The notes beneath the pieces were generated by a model. It did no database searches. It saw only the letters and a program-made list of their open reading frames with translations, and had not been told where the DNA came from. A stretch of 38,659 nucleotides of DNA, taken from assembly GCA_947366895.1 (NCBI GenBank), contig CANBBP010000009.1, positions 1 through 38,659 on the forward strand, read 5' to 3'. Source of the DNA: an uncultured Clostridia bacterium (GTDB lineage Bacteria > Bacillota > Clostridia > Christensenellales > UBA1242). Positions within the stretch are counted from its first letter, which is position 1. Every line of letters starts with the position of its first letter. The position numbers were made by a program, and so were the translations under genes. Positions 14,499 to 22,344 of the stretch are shown in pieces.

Positions 14499-16754
14499 TT
14501 ATTGTATTTGTGTAGGGTCTAAGGTTGGGGTTTGTTCTGGAGTTTGCATATTTTTACTATCTTGCAAGTTATTCAAAATATCCTGTTGATCTAATTCTTG
14601 ATTTAAAGGAGAGTCTAATTCACTAGGAGCAAAAGTTTGACTTTCGTCTTCTATTACTTCTTCAATAGGAGAGTTAGCAGCATCTAAAATAACTTCACCA
14701 GATTGTTCTTCTTGTTTTTGTTGGCTTAATATATCCTTTAATTTTTCAAATTCGTTTGATGGTTGAGACTGTTGATCTGGTTCCACAGTAAATGAATTTT
14801 GAGGAGGAGGGCTTTCAGCCATCTGTTCGCCTTGGTTTTTATTTAATATTTCTTCTCTAATACCAGCAAGAACATCACTATAGTTTTTATTTTCATGTAT
14901 AGAAGGTGTTTCTGATGCTTCTTTTGGTTTCTCAGTTAGAACACTTGGCGATATTCCCATTTTTAATGTATTTAAATCCAAAGTAGCATCACTTTTTTTA
15001 GCAGAGTTACTTTCTAAAACAACTCCACTAGTATTAGTTAATTTTGGAGCATTTTTTAATATATCATTTTTTTGAGAATTATGAATAATTACTCTTATAT
15101 TACTACCTATATTTGGTGTGTTAATAGTATTTTGTGTGCTAAATGGTTGAGATCTATTTGGCACTTTATAGGTTAAGTCTAAACCTTGAAGTTGAGGGGC
15201 AGTGTTATTTTCAAGTATATTCATTTTTTCTGCTAAACTCTGACCATTCTTCTTGGCTTTTTTCTTAGGACCTGGCGAAAACTTTTGAGGTTTAGAAAAA
15301 GATTTTTTATCTGCCTTTAACTTTCCTAACTTTTTCTTTGCTTTTTTAGAAAATTTAGGTTTTTTAAACTTCTTCTTTTTCTTTCCTTTTAATTTACCTT
15401 TTTTAGCCTTTAAGCCCCGCTTAGCAATTTTGCGTTTAACCTTTTTCTTTGCAGATTTCTTTTTAGCAATCTTTTTCTTTTTAGGTTTTGCCTTTTTAAC
15501 TTTCTTTTTGGACTTAACTTTTGCTTTTTTAGGTTTAACTCTTTTCTTAGCCTTAGTTTTTTTCTTGCTAGTAGATTTTTTCTTACCTGCTTTTAGTTTA
15601 ACAGCCTTTTTACTTTTAGAGGCTTTTAGTTTTTTATTTGCAGGAGTTTTCTTTGCTGCTTTTTCTTTCTGAGCAAGAATTTGTTTTATTCTTTCTTCTT
15701 TAGTTTCAGCAAGCGGTTCTTGTTTGCCTTCCTTACCTTGTTTTAAAATAGGTTTATCAAGAGTACGACTTCTTAAAAGCCTATCTTCACTAAGTTTTGC
15801 ATAAAACTCATCAGTTGCAGATAGTTCATCTTCTTGCCCATTAACAAAATCATCTTTTGCCTTATCAACAATATGCTTTACATATTCTTCGCTTACCCGT
15901 TCATTTGCTGATAATAAATCTTGCTCAATATTTTTATCTCTAGCATTTAAAACAGAAAAATAAACTTGTCTAGACTGTTCATCTTGTCTATCTTCTTCGG
16001 TTGTTACAACTTCAAGAGAACTAAGTAAAACTTCATTTATAGCCTTATTATAATTTTCTGCTTTAGAAATTTCAAAAATTGCAGGACGATTTTTTAATCT
16101 ACTTAAAAATTCATCTAGAACTTTTTTACCATAGTCTCCACCTTGTTTTAGGTTAGAAACCATGTTTTTAAAAGCTTCTTTTTCATCTAAAGTAGATACA
16201 CTTCTTAATTCTTTAGATAGTAAACTTAAATAAACCTTTCTTGTTAAAATATTATCAAATTTACTATCCTTTAGTTCTTTTCCAAAATCATTAGGATTAT
16301 CAAAAATATTATAATTTCTAAAAACAATTGATAAAGGTAATCTATCATCTCTACCATTAGAAATGCTATCAATTTCCTCATCGTAAACTTCAAGATAACC
16401 ACCTGCTTCTCGATTAACTTGTTCGCAAATTAAAAGACTGGTATTATCCCCAGATATAACTAACTTTAAGAATATATCATTAAAAATAGGTAAATAGCTT
16501 TTTAACTCATAAACTTTTGCACCGCCACTTGTATATTGATTATAAATCAATTTTGGCATATTTATAAGTTCACGCCTAATTTCAGGAATTATTACATAGT
16601 TACCATATTTATCATAACTACCTAACCTAGAATTATCTATGATATCTCTATTTTGCTCCCTCTTGCAACTTGCTATTGCCTCTGGATCATTAACAATATC
16701 ATAGCCATTTCTTCGTTTATAAATTATATCTTTTATTCGAGAATCATTATCCAT
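14499..16754 (-). CDS. Unknown 751-aa protein with histone H1-like Lys/Ala core
   Basis: Three parts are visible. Residues 1 to about 345 form a folded, charged domain without known motifs (opening MDNDSRIKDIIYKRRNGYDI, later LRSVSTLDEKEAFKNMVSNL). Residues about 350-505 are a Lys/Ala/Pro/Ser tract with AKKK, KPKK and KSKK repeats, like eukaryotic H1 tails and bacterial H1-like proteins. The remainder is acidic and Gln/Ser/Pro-rich. The core should bind DNA or RNA non-specifically; the acidic tail may balance or regulate it (inference). A strong GGAGGG site precedes the ATG, 55 bases after prfA, so it is probably in the prmC-prfA transcript. Lys uses AAA and AAG, and base content is like that of the neighbours. 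No signal peptide. Confidence 0.85.
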   Translation of the reverse strand: MDNDSRIKDIIYKRRNGYDIVNDPEAIASCKREQNRDIIDNSRLGSYDKYGNYVIIPEIRRELINMPKLIYNQYTSGGAKVYELKSYLPIFNDIFLKLVISGDNTSLLICEQVNREAGGYLEVYDEEIDSISNGRDDRLPLSIVFRNYNIFDNPNDFGKELKDSKFDNILTRKVYLSLLSKELRSVSTLDEKEAFKNMVSNLKQGGDYGKKVLDEFLSRLKNRPAIFEISKAENYNKAINEVLLSSLEVVTTEEDRQDEQSRQVYFSVLNARDKNIEQDLLSANERVSEEYVKHIVDKAKDDFVNGQEDELSATDEFYAKLSEDRLLRSRTLDKPILKQGKEGKQEPLAETKEERIKQILAQKEKAAKKTPANKKLKASKSKKAVKLKAGKKKSTSKKKTKAKKRVKPKKAKVKSKKKVKKAKPKKKKIAKKKSAKKKVKRKIAKRGLKAKKGKLKGKKKKKFKKPKFSKKAKKKLGKLKADKKSFSKPQKFSPGPKKKAKKNGQSLAEKMNILENNTAPQLQGLDLTYKVPNRSQPFSTQNTINTPNIGSNIRVIIHNSQKNDILKNAPKLTNTSGVVLESNSAKKSDATLDLNTLKMGISPSVLTEKPKEASETPSIHENKNYSDVLAGIREEILNKNQGEQMAESPPPQNSFTVEPDQQSQPSNEFEKLKDILSQQKQEEQSGEVILDAANSPIEEVIEDESQTFAPSELDSPLNQELDQQDILNNLQDSKNMQTPEQTPTLDPTQIQ

Positions 16755-16809
16755 TTAACCCTCCTATAAAAAGGATTTTAAATTTTGTAAAGAAATTATT
16801 TTTTTTAAA

Positions 16810-17880
16810 TTAATTTTCTAAGTTCTCAAGTTTAATTCTTTGGTCATTAAGTTGAAGTTCATCAATAAGTTCATCAATATTTCCATTCATAAAATCAAGA
16901 AGATTATAAGAGGTGAACCCTATACGATGGTCTGTCATTCTTCCTTGAGGGAAATTATAGGTTCTTATTCTTTCGCTTCTATCTCCCGTACCAACCTGAG
17001 CTTTTCTACTATCGGCATATTCTTGATTTTTTTGACCTTGATAAAAATCATATAACTTAGACTTTAATATCATCATGGCTTTTTCTCTATTCTTTAATTG
17101 GCTTCTTTCATCTTGACATGTTACTACAATGCCTGTAGGTAAGTGTGTCATTCTTATCGCAGAGTCTGTCTTATTAACGTGTTGCCCACCTGCACCACTA
17201 CTACGATAAGTATCAACACGTAAATCTTTATCTAAAATTTCAAATTCAACTTCTTCAAGTTCAGGCAATACTGCAACAGTAGCAGTTGAAGTATGCACCC
17301 TGCCTTGACTTTCGGTTTCTGGCACCCTTTGAACACGATGTACTCCACTTTCAAACTTAAGTCTACTATAAACCCCATTACCTGAAATTGAAAAAGTTAC
17401 TTCTTTTATTCCTCCTAATTCAATTTCATTTAAGTTTAAAACTTCCGTTTTATAATGATGTTTTTCAGCATACATCATATACATTCTCATAAGTTCATAA
17501 GCAAACAAAGCAGCCTCATCTCCGCCAGCACCGCCTCTAATTTCTACAATAACATTCTTATCATCATTTTCATCTTTTGGTAAAAGTAAAATTTTTAATT
17601 GTTCTTCAAGTTCTTCTTTTTGTTTTTTTAAAGTTTTTATCTCATCTTCTAACAAATCCAACATTTCAGCATCTTTTTCAGTTTTAAGAAGATTTTCATC
17701 ACTAGTAAGATTATTTAAACAAGTTTTTAATTTTTGATAACCTTCTGCTATAGGAGTTAAATCGCTATGCTCTTTTACAAGTTTCTTCCATAGTTTATTG
17801 TCTGCAATAACCTCCGGGTCAACCACTCTTTTAGTAAGGTCATTATATTTTTCCATAATACTTTCTAGTTTTTCTATCAT
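16810..17880 (-). CDS. prfA: Peptide chain release factor 1
   Basis: 356 residues, full RF1 length. GGQ is at about residues 231-233 in SSGAGGQHVNKTDSA, and the codon-recognition region has RVPETESQGRVHTSTA, the RF1-type PxT motif. RF1 releases peptides at UAA and UAG. Its GGQ glutamine is methylated by PrmC, whose gene precedes it here. The usual order in many bacteria is prfA then prmC; here it is reversed, with a 76-base gap or more. Confidence 0.97.
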   Translation of the reverse strand: MIEKLESIMEKYNDLTKRVVDPEVIADNKLWKKLVKEHSDLTPIAEGYQKLKTCLNNLTSDENLLKTEKDAEMLDLLEDEIKTLKKQKEELEEQLKILLLPKDENDDKNVIVEIRGGAGGDEAALFAYELMRMYMMYAEKHHYKTEVLNLNEIELGGIKEVTFSISGNGVYSRLKFESGVHRVQRVPETESQGRVHTSTATVAVLPELEEVEFEILDKDLRVDTYRSSGAGGQHVNKTDSAIRMTHLPTGIVVTCQDERSQLKNREKAMMILKSKLYDFYQGQKNQEYADSRKAQVGTGDRSERIRTYNFPQGRMTDHRIGFTSYNLLDFMNGNIDELIDELQLNDQRIKLENLEN

Positions 17881-17956
17881 AACTTTTTTTGCCCTTTTAG
17901 ATTTTGATTTTAATAATTATTAATATCAATTATTATATTTTTATTTCTTACCTATG

Positions 17957-18856
17957 TTATTTTATTTTTGCAATTAGTATTCTATCTAATTCAGCATAAT
18001 CTTTGTGCAAACTTGTTTCATACCCTAAACTTTGAAATATTTTTGAAACATCTTCTCCTTGATTAAATCCAATTTCTAAAAATAATTTACCATTTTTGGT
18101 TAAAAAAGATTTAGCATTTTTTGCAATTATTCTATAAAAATCTAAACCATCTTGTCCGCCATCTAAAGCTATTATAGGGTCATACTTTTTTACACTATCA
18201 TCTAAAGAACTAATTTCATTAGTCTTTATATAGGGAGGATTAGAAACAATTATATCAAAACATATATTCTTTTTCAAGCCCTGAAACATATCGCTTTTAA
18301 CAATATTTGTTGTTTTTGATAGTTTTAAATTGTTGCGATTTTTATTAGCAACTTTTAAAGCCGAAGAACTAATATCGCTTAAAGTAACTTTACTATTTTC
18401 AATATGTCTAGCAAGACTTAACCCAATTGCTCCACTACCACAGCACAAATCTAAAATATTAACATTATCTATTTTTTTTACTTCAACATATTCTATTACT
18501 TTTTCAACAAGTAGTTCTGTTTCCTTCCTAGGAGCAAGCACATTATTATCAATATAAAATTTATTCTTATAAAAAAAACAATTTTTTGCTATTTTATTTA
18601 AGGGCATATTATTAAGTCTAAGAGTTAAATATTTTTTAATATTTTTTAATAACTTTCTGTCAAACCCATTAAATAAAATTAATTGCGATAAAGTTAATCC
18701 TGTAGCAAGACTAATTAATACATTCTCTTCATTTACAGAATAACTTGGTAAGGTTTTTAAACTATTTCTTACAAATAGTTTAACCTCATTTTTATCTAAA
18801 AATTTATAAGTGTCTAAATTTTTTAATGTTATCTTTTGTTCAGTAGAATTTTGCAT
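17957..18856 (-). CDS. prmC: Release factor glutamine N5-methyltransferase
   Basis: The SAM-binding part reads VNILDLCCGSGAIGLSLARH, and the catalytic NPPY is in FDIIVSNPPYIKTNEISSL at about residue 206. The N-terminal ~95 residues form the helical release-factor-binding domain (LTLSQLILFNGFDRKLLKNIKKYL), and PLNKIAKNCFFYKNKFYIDNNVLAPRKETE is the linker typical of PrmC. It methylates the GGQ Gln of RF1 and RF2. Two ATGs lie close together; AAGGA is properly spaced (seven bases) only for the second one at 18856. First gene of the group, with its own promoter. Confidence 0.94.
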   Translation of the reverse strand: MQNSTEQKITLKNLDTYKFLDKNEVKLFVRNSLKTLPSYSVNEENVLISLATGLTLSQLILFNGFDRKLLKNIKKYLTLRLNNMPLNKIAKNCFFYKNKFYIDNNVLAPRKETELLVEKVIEYVEVKKIDNVNILDLCCGSGAIGLSLARHIENSKVTLSDISSSALKVANKNRNNLKLSKTTNIVKSDMFQGLKKNICFDIIVSNPPYIKTNEISSLDDSVKKYDPIIALDGGQDGLDFYRIIAKNAKSFLTKNGKLFLEIGFNQGEDVSKIFQSLGYETSLHKDYAELDRILIAKIK

Positions 18857-18940
18857 ACTCATATCCTTGTTAAAAAAATTTAAGAAAATATAATTAGAAA
18901 AAATATAGACTTACACCAAAGTTTAATTATTAATAAAAAC

Positions 18941-18968
18941 ATTTTATCATTATTAAAAATTTTTTCAA
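18941..18968 (-). promoter_or_regulatory. Probable promoter of the prmC-prfA operon
   Basis: TTGAAA (18963-18968) and TAAAAT (18941-18946) are 16 bases apart on the minus strand. The region is divergent with spoIIP. Confidence 0.5.
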
Positions 18969-19098
18969 AATGCTTTTAGTTTATTTATTCTAATACTGTT
19001 AAAATAATTTAATAATTTTTTATTAAAAATTTTAAATTATAAAAAAACTACCAAAAAAAGTAAGAAATAATTTTATACTAAAAACAAATACTAAGCAT

Positions 19099-20427
19099 AT
19101 GAAAAAAATTATAGAAAAAATTAAAAATCATATTTTACATATTAAAAGTATTAATCAAGATAAAAATAATCTTAATAAATTAACTAAACAAAACAAAGAA
19201 AAAACATTTTTTAAAAATATGTTTGTATTTGTAATTTTGTTTATAATTGGTTTTGCTTCATTTGGCACAAGTTCACTATTTGTTAAAGCCGACACAGGCG
19301 ATGGTAGCAAAGAAATTTATACAGTATACAATGAAGAAGGTAGAATAATATTTGAAAGTAACCGAGTAGAAGTCGGCGATAAAATAATTGATGCCAATTT
19401 AAATGAATATGAAATTTATAAAGTTGACCATACTCATTTAACTGCATATGCCGAACTTAATGGATATTATGAAAAACCAAATATAAATAAAAAAAGTAAA
19501 AGTTTGTATTTTTCAAACAATAACGTTAAAAAAAGTGTTGGCTTATACATGTCGCATAACGATGAAAGTTATGTACCTACAGATAATACTTCTAGTGTAT
19601 ACGGAAAAGGCGGAATACATGATGTTGCAAAAGCTTTAAGTAACGAATTTAAAGCTTTAAATTATGAAGTATATTTAGATGAAACCCTTCATCTTCCTCA
19701 CGATAGTGGTGCTTATACAAGAAGTTCTTCAACCGCAAAAAGACTTTTAACAAACAAAGTTGATGCATTGTTTGATATACACCGTGATGGGGTTGCACGT
19801 TCTGTTTATGTAAAATCAATAGATGGAGTGGAAAGATGTAAAGTAAGAATTGTTGTAGGACAAGCCAACCCTAATAAAGATGCCAACATGCAATTTGCCA
19901 TGTACTTAATGAGTGTTGCAAAAGAATATTGTCCATGGTTATTTCTTGATATATATTGTGCAAAGGGTCATTATAATCAAGCATTAACAAGTAAAGGTTT
20001 ATTGTTTGAAATGGGTACTTACCTAGCAGAAAAAGAACTAGTTCTTGATAGTGTTAAATATCTAGCAAGTGTTATAGATAAAACATTATTCTCTACTGTT
20101 GTTGATGAAGATAATTCATTAACTATAGTTGATAAACCTCTAGATTCACAAGGAGGAAACTTAGTAAATAATGTTTTAAATAACTCTATTAAATCTCAAC
20201 CGTTTACAAGTAAATATTCAGTTAATATAATAATATTTGTTAGTTTACTAATTACTGGAATGACCGCATTAGGAATTGTATCTTTAGTTAAACATAAAAA
20301 AAGACTAAAATTAGCTAATAAGAACAATTCAAATTTAATAGAAGCAAAAGACAATAAATCAAAAGATAATGTATCAAAACAAGCTTTAAATAAAGATTCT
20401 AAAAAAATAAATAAAAAACATAAATAG
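19099..20427 (+). CDS. spoIIP: SpoIIP-type sporulation peptidoglycan hydrolase with an extra C-terminal membrane segment
   Basis: Residues 42-63 are a membrane segment; the extracytoplasmic domain carries SHNDESY (His153, Glu156), DIHRDG (His228), SGAYTRSSSTAKRLL, GHYNQALTSKGLLFEMG, all corresponding to the catalytic and metal-binding motifs of SpoIIP. The enzyme acts as amidase and endopeptidase and, with SpoIID and SpoIIM, drives engulfment during endospore formation. The first motif has SHND where HTHT is common. Unusually, a second hydrophobic segment (about residues 375-397, NIIIFVSLLITGMTALGIVSL) and a Lys/Asn-rich tail follow the domain, so both ends would be anchored with cytoplasmic tails. 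No clear ribosome binding site or sigma-E promoter is visible before the ATG. Confidence 0.87.
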   Translation: MKKIIEKIKNHILHIKSINQDKNNLNKLTKQNKEKTFFKNMFVFVILFIIGFASFGTSSLFVKADTGDGSKEIYTVYNEEGRIIFESNRVEVGDKIIDANLNEYEIYKVDHTHLTAYAELNGYYEKPNINKKSKSLYFSNNNVKKSVGLYMSHNDESYVPTDNTSSVYGKGGIHDVAKALSNEFKALNYEVYLDETLHLPHDSGAYTRSSSTAKRLLTNKVDALFDIHRDGVARSVYVKSIDGVERCKVRIVVGQANPNKDANMQFAMYLMSVAKEYCPWLFLDIYCAKGHYNQALTSKGLLFEMGTYLAEKELVLDSVKYLASVIDKTLFSTVVDEDNSLTIVDKPLDSQGGNLVNNVLNNSIKSQPFTSKYSVNIIIFVSLLITGMTALGIVSLVKHKKRLKLANKNNSNLIEAKDNKSKDNVSKQALNKDSKKINKKHK

Positions 20428-20549
20428 ATTATTCAAAGCTTCAATTAAACTAAAATTACCCACACACAATAAAAATTAGTTTAAAAGATATTTATAAAGA
20501 TTGTAACTTAATTTTGAATTATTATTTTATACATAATAGATTATTATAT

Positions 20550-21218
20550 TTATAATACATCTTTTAATATTTCTTTTAGTTGTGTATTTTCATTTGCCAA
20601 TTTTCTTAAATTTAAAAGAGCATCTTCGCCAACCTCTTTTAGTTGTGCATGAGTTAATACATGGTAACTTGATATTATATTATCTGTTGCAGCATAATAT
20701 ATAGAATTTAATTTTAAATTGGAACTTAAAACAAACATGTATTTACTAAATTGTATATATTGAGGTTTTGGAAAATATATTATCTCTCCTTCTTGTATTT
20801 TTTCTAAATTTAAAGTAGGTCTTGGGCAACAAATAGAAAGAGTTGAAGTGCCATCTTGTAAATATTTTATTTTTGGAGTAAGGGTATAAACATAATTAGA
20901 TTTTTCAAATTCAAGGTTGTATCTATCCATTTTTAACGTGATAATAGGAAGCATATTAAGATAAGCAAAATATAACCTCCTACCTTTATCAATAATTTTA
21001 ACTTTGTTAGATTTTATAATATAAAGTTTATTCTTATATAAAACTCTAGTTTTGCTTTTTTGAGTTTCTACCGAACAGAAAATATTGTCTTTATCATAAA
21101 CAATAAATAAATCATTTACAAGATTAACGAAATTACGATCAATAATGTGAAATGTAAAAAATAGAATAAAGCCAACAATAAAAAATAAAGTGGTGAGAAA
21201 AATAGCTATTAAGCCCAC
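20550..21218 (-). CDS. Unknown membrane-anchored protein, 222 aa
   Basis: Residues 2-24 (GLIAIFLTTLFFIVGFILFF) are a single membrane segment; the rest is a soluble, beta-rich domain followed by a helical end (HAQLKEVGEDALLNLRKLANEN). I do not recognise the family. The start is a GTG overlapping a purine-rich AAGAAAGG, seven bases past the stop of a small frameshifted gene, so the two form a pair. There is no lipobox or catalytic motif. It converges on spoIIP across a 120-bp AT-rich gap. Confidence 0.72.
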   Translation of the reverse strand: MGLIAIFLTTLFFIVGFILFFTFHIIDRNFVNLVNDLFIVYDKDNIFCSVETQKSKTRVLYKNKLYIIKSNKVKIIDKGRRLYFAYLNMLPIITLKMDRYNLEFEKSNYVYTLTPKIKYLQDGTSTLSICCPRPTLNLEKIQEGEIIYFPKPQYIQFSKYMFVLSSNLKLNSIYYAATDNIISSYHVLTHAQLKEVGEDALLNLRKLANENTQLKEILKDVL

Positions 21219-21224
21219 CCTTTC

Positions 21225-21493
21225 TTAAGGTTCAGCATTAAAAAATGACCAAATGCTAATTGCAATCATTAATAAAGAAATACCACCAAAGAAATTAACT
21301 AATTTAAAGTAAGAACTCTTTTTATGACTGTGTTCTTTACTTTTAAAAAAAGAAAATAAATCTTTATCACCAATATAAGTTGGAGAATAAGTTCTATGCT
21401 TTACAAAATGTTTTGCTTCTTTGTCTGAATAAATGATATCAGTAAAATTTTCATATTCGCTATTTTTTCAATTTTAAAACGATAATAACTCAT
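21225..21493 (-). pseudogene. Small one-membrane-segment protein gene with a one-base frameshift
   Basis: From the ATG at 21491-21493 the frame reads MSYYRFKIEK, then goes off at a run of six A. In the next frame a long clean reading continues, NSEYENFTDIIYSDKEAKH, on through YSPTYIGDKDLFSFFKSKEH to a membrane segment (FGGISLLMIAISIWSFF) and TAA at 21225-21227. Adding one A to the homopolymer gives one 89-residue protein. No start codon opens the second frame upstream of its membrane segment. So it is a real frameshift, a sequencing error in the A-run, or slippage on it. The stop is seven bases before the GTG of the 222-aa membrane protein. Confidence 0.7.
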
Positions 21494-21799
21494 ATAAAAT
21501 TATTATACCATTAAACAAAAATAATCCAAAATATTTTAAAATGTTAAATACTTTAAATAAAAAAATAAGCTTTAAAAAAATTTTATCAAGAATTGTAACT
21601 TTAAAAATTTTAACAACTAAAAGTGTAACTATAGTAATTAAAGAAGATAAAATAGAAAGACTTAAAGAGATATAAAATAGATTTACTTAATAAAAAAAGA
21701 AACTAAAGCCACCTGATAAACAGGTGGCTTTGACTTATATAATAAATATTAAAAGCAAGTAAAAAATATTATTTTTATAAATTATATTTATTAATAAAT
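21494..21799. other. Intergenic region without a supported gene
   Basis: AT-rich sequence that contains the probable start region of the minus-strand pair on its left and the terminator at 21690-21731 on its right. A 44-codon plus-strand frame at 21541-21675 has no ribosome binding site and is not claimed. Confidence 0.6.
21690..21731 (-). terminator. Strong terminator after the VanZ-like gene
   Basis: AAAGCCACCTG and CAGGTGGCTTT form a perfect 11-bp GC-rich stem around a five-base loop. On the minus strand a T-rich tract (AGTTTCTTTTTTT) follows, so it ends transcription from the gene stopping at 21800. Confidence 0.88.
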
Positions 21800-22324
21800 T
21801 TAATTTAATAAATTAACTTCATACCTTTTTGAAAATAGAAAAACAAAATTAAAATATGCATACCCAATTATGCCACTTATTACATTAAGAACAATATCTA
21901 AAACCTCAGTTGTGCGATTAACAGGCAAAATAAATTGCAATATTTCAATTATTAAACTAATAACAAAACTAACTATTATAGTTTTAATAAATCCCTTCTT
22001 TGTATTAAGAGAAATTATAAAAGCACCAACTGGAAAAAGCATAACTAAATTTAAAAGTATATTACTAGCACTAAAATTTGCCCATAAAAAATTTAAACTA
22101 AACCATTTGTTATTTGTAATAAAAGTTATAATAATTTCTTTATTTGTAAAAACAACTTTACTAAATGTAAGAATTACTAAGCCCAAAAGATAAATTACAA
22201 AATATAATATTCCTAAAATTTTTAAAATATGTTTATTATTTATACAAATAAATATTGTTATACTTGGTAAAATTACAAATAAAATAAACACTAAAACTAT
22301 TGCTAAAATTAAATTTATTTCCAT
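21800..22324 (-). CDS. VanZ-like membrane protein
   Basis: 174 residues with about five membrane segments. The VanZ pattern is visible: NILLNLVMLFPVGAFI in the middle, then VSFVISLIIEILQFILPVNR (the Glu-x-x-Gln of the family) and EVLDIVLNVISGIIGYAYF. VanZ confers low teicoplanin resistance in one setting, but most relatives are chromosomal proteins of unknown role. It follows the DUF4097-like gene by 20 bases and is probably cotranscribed with it. Confidence 0.8.
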   Translation of the reverse strand: MEINLILAIVLVFILFVILPSITIFICINNKHILKILGILYFVIYLLGLVILTFSKVVFTNKEIIITFITNNKWFSLNFLWANFSASNILLNLVMLFPVGAFIISLNTKKGFIKTIIVSFVISLIIEILQFILPVNRTTEVLDIVLNVISGIIGYAYFNFVFLFSKRYEVNLLN

Positions 22325-22344
22325 TACATCTTTCTTAATATTTT

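Noticed and set aside
15430..15672. Plus-strand hydrophobic Phe/Leu-rich frame
   Set aside because: It is the reverse reading of the Lys-rich tract of the 751-aa protein (AAA/AAG reads as TTT/CTT), with no start signals.
21541..21675. 44-codon basic plus-strand frame
   Set aside because: No ribosome binding site and no visible promoter; chance frames of this size are common in such AT-rich sequence.
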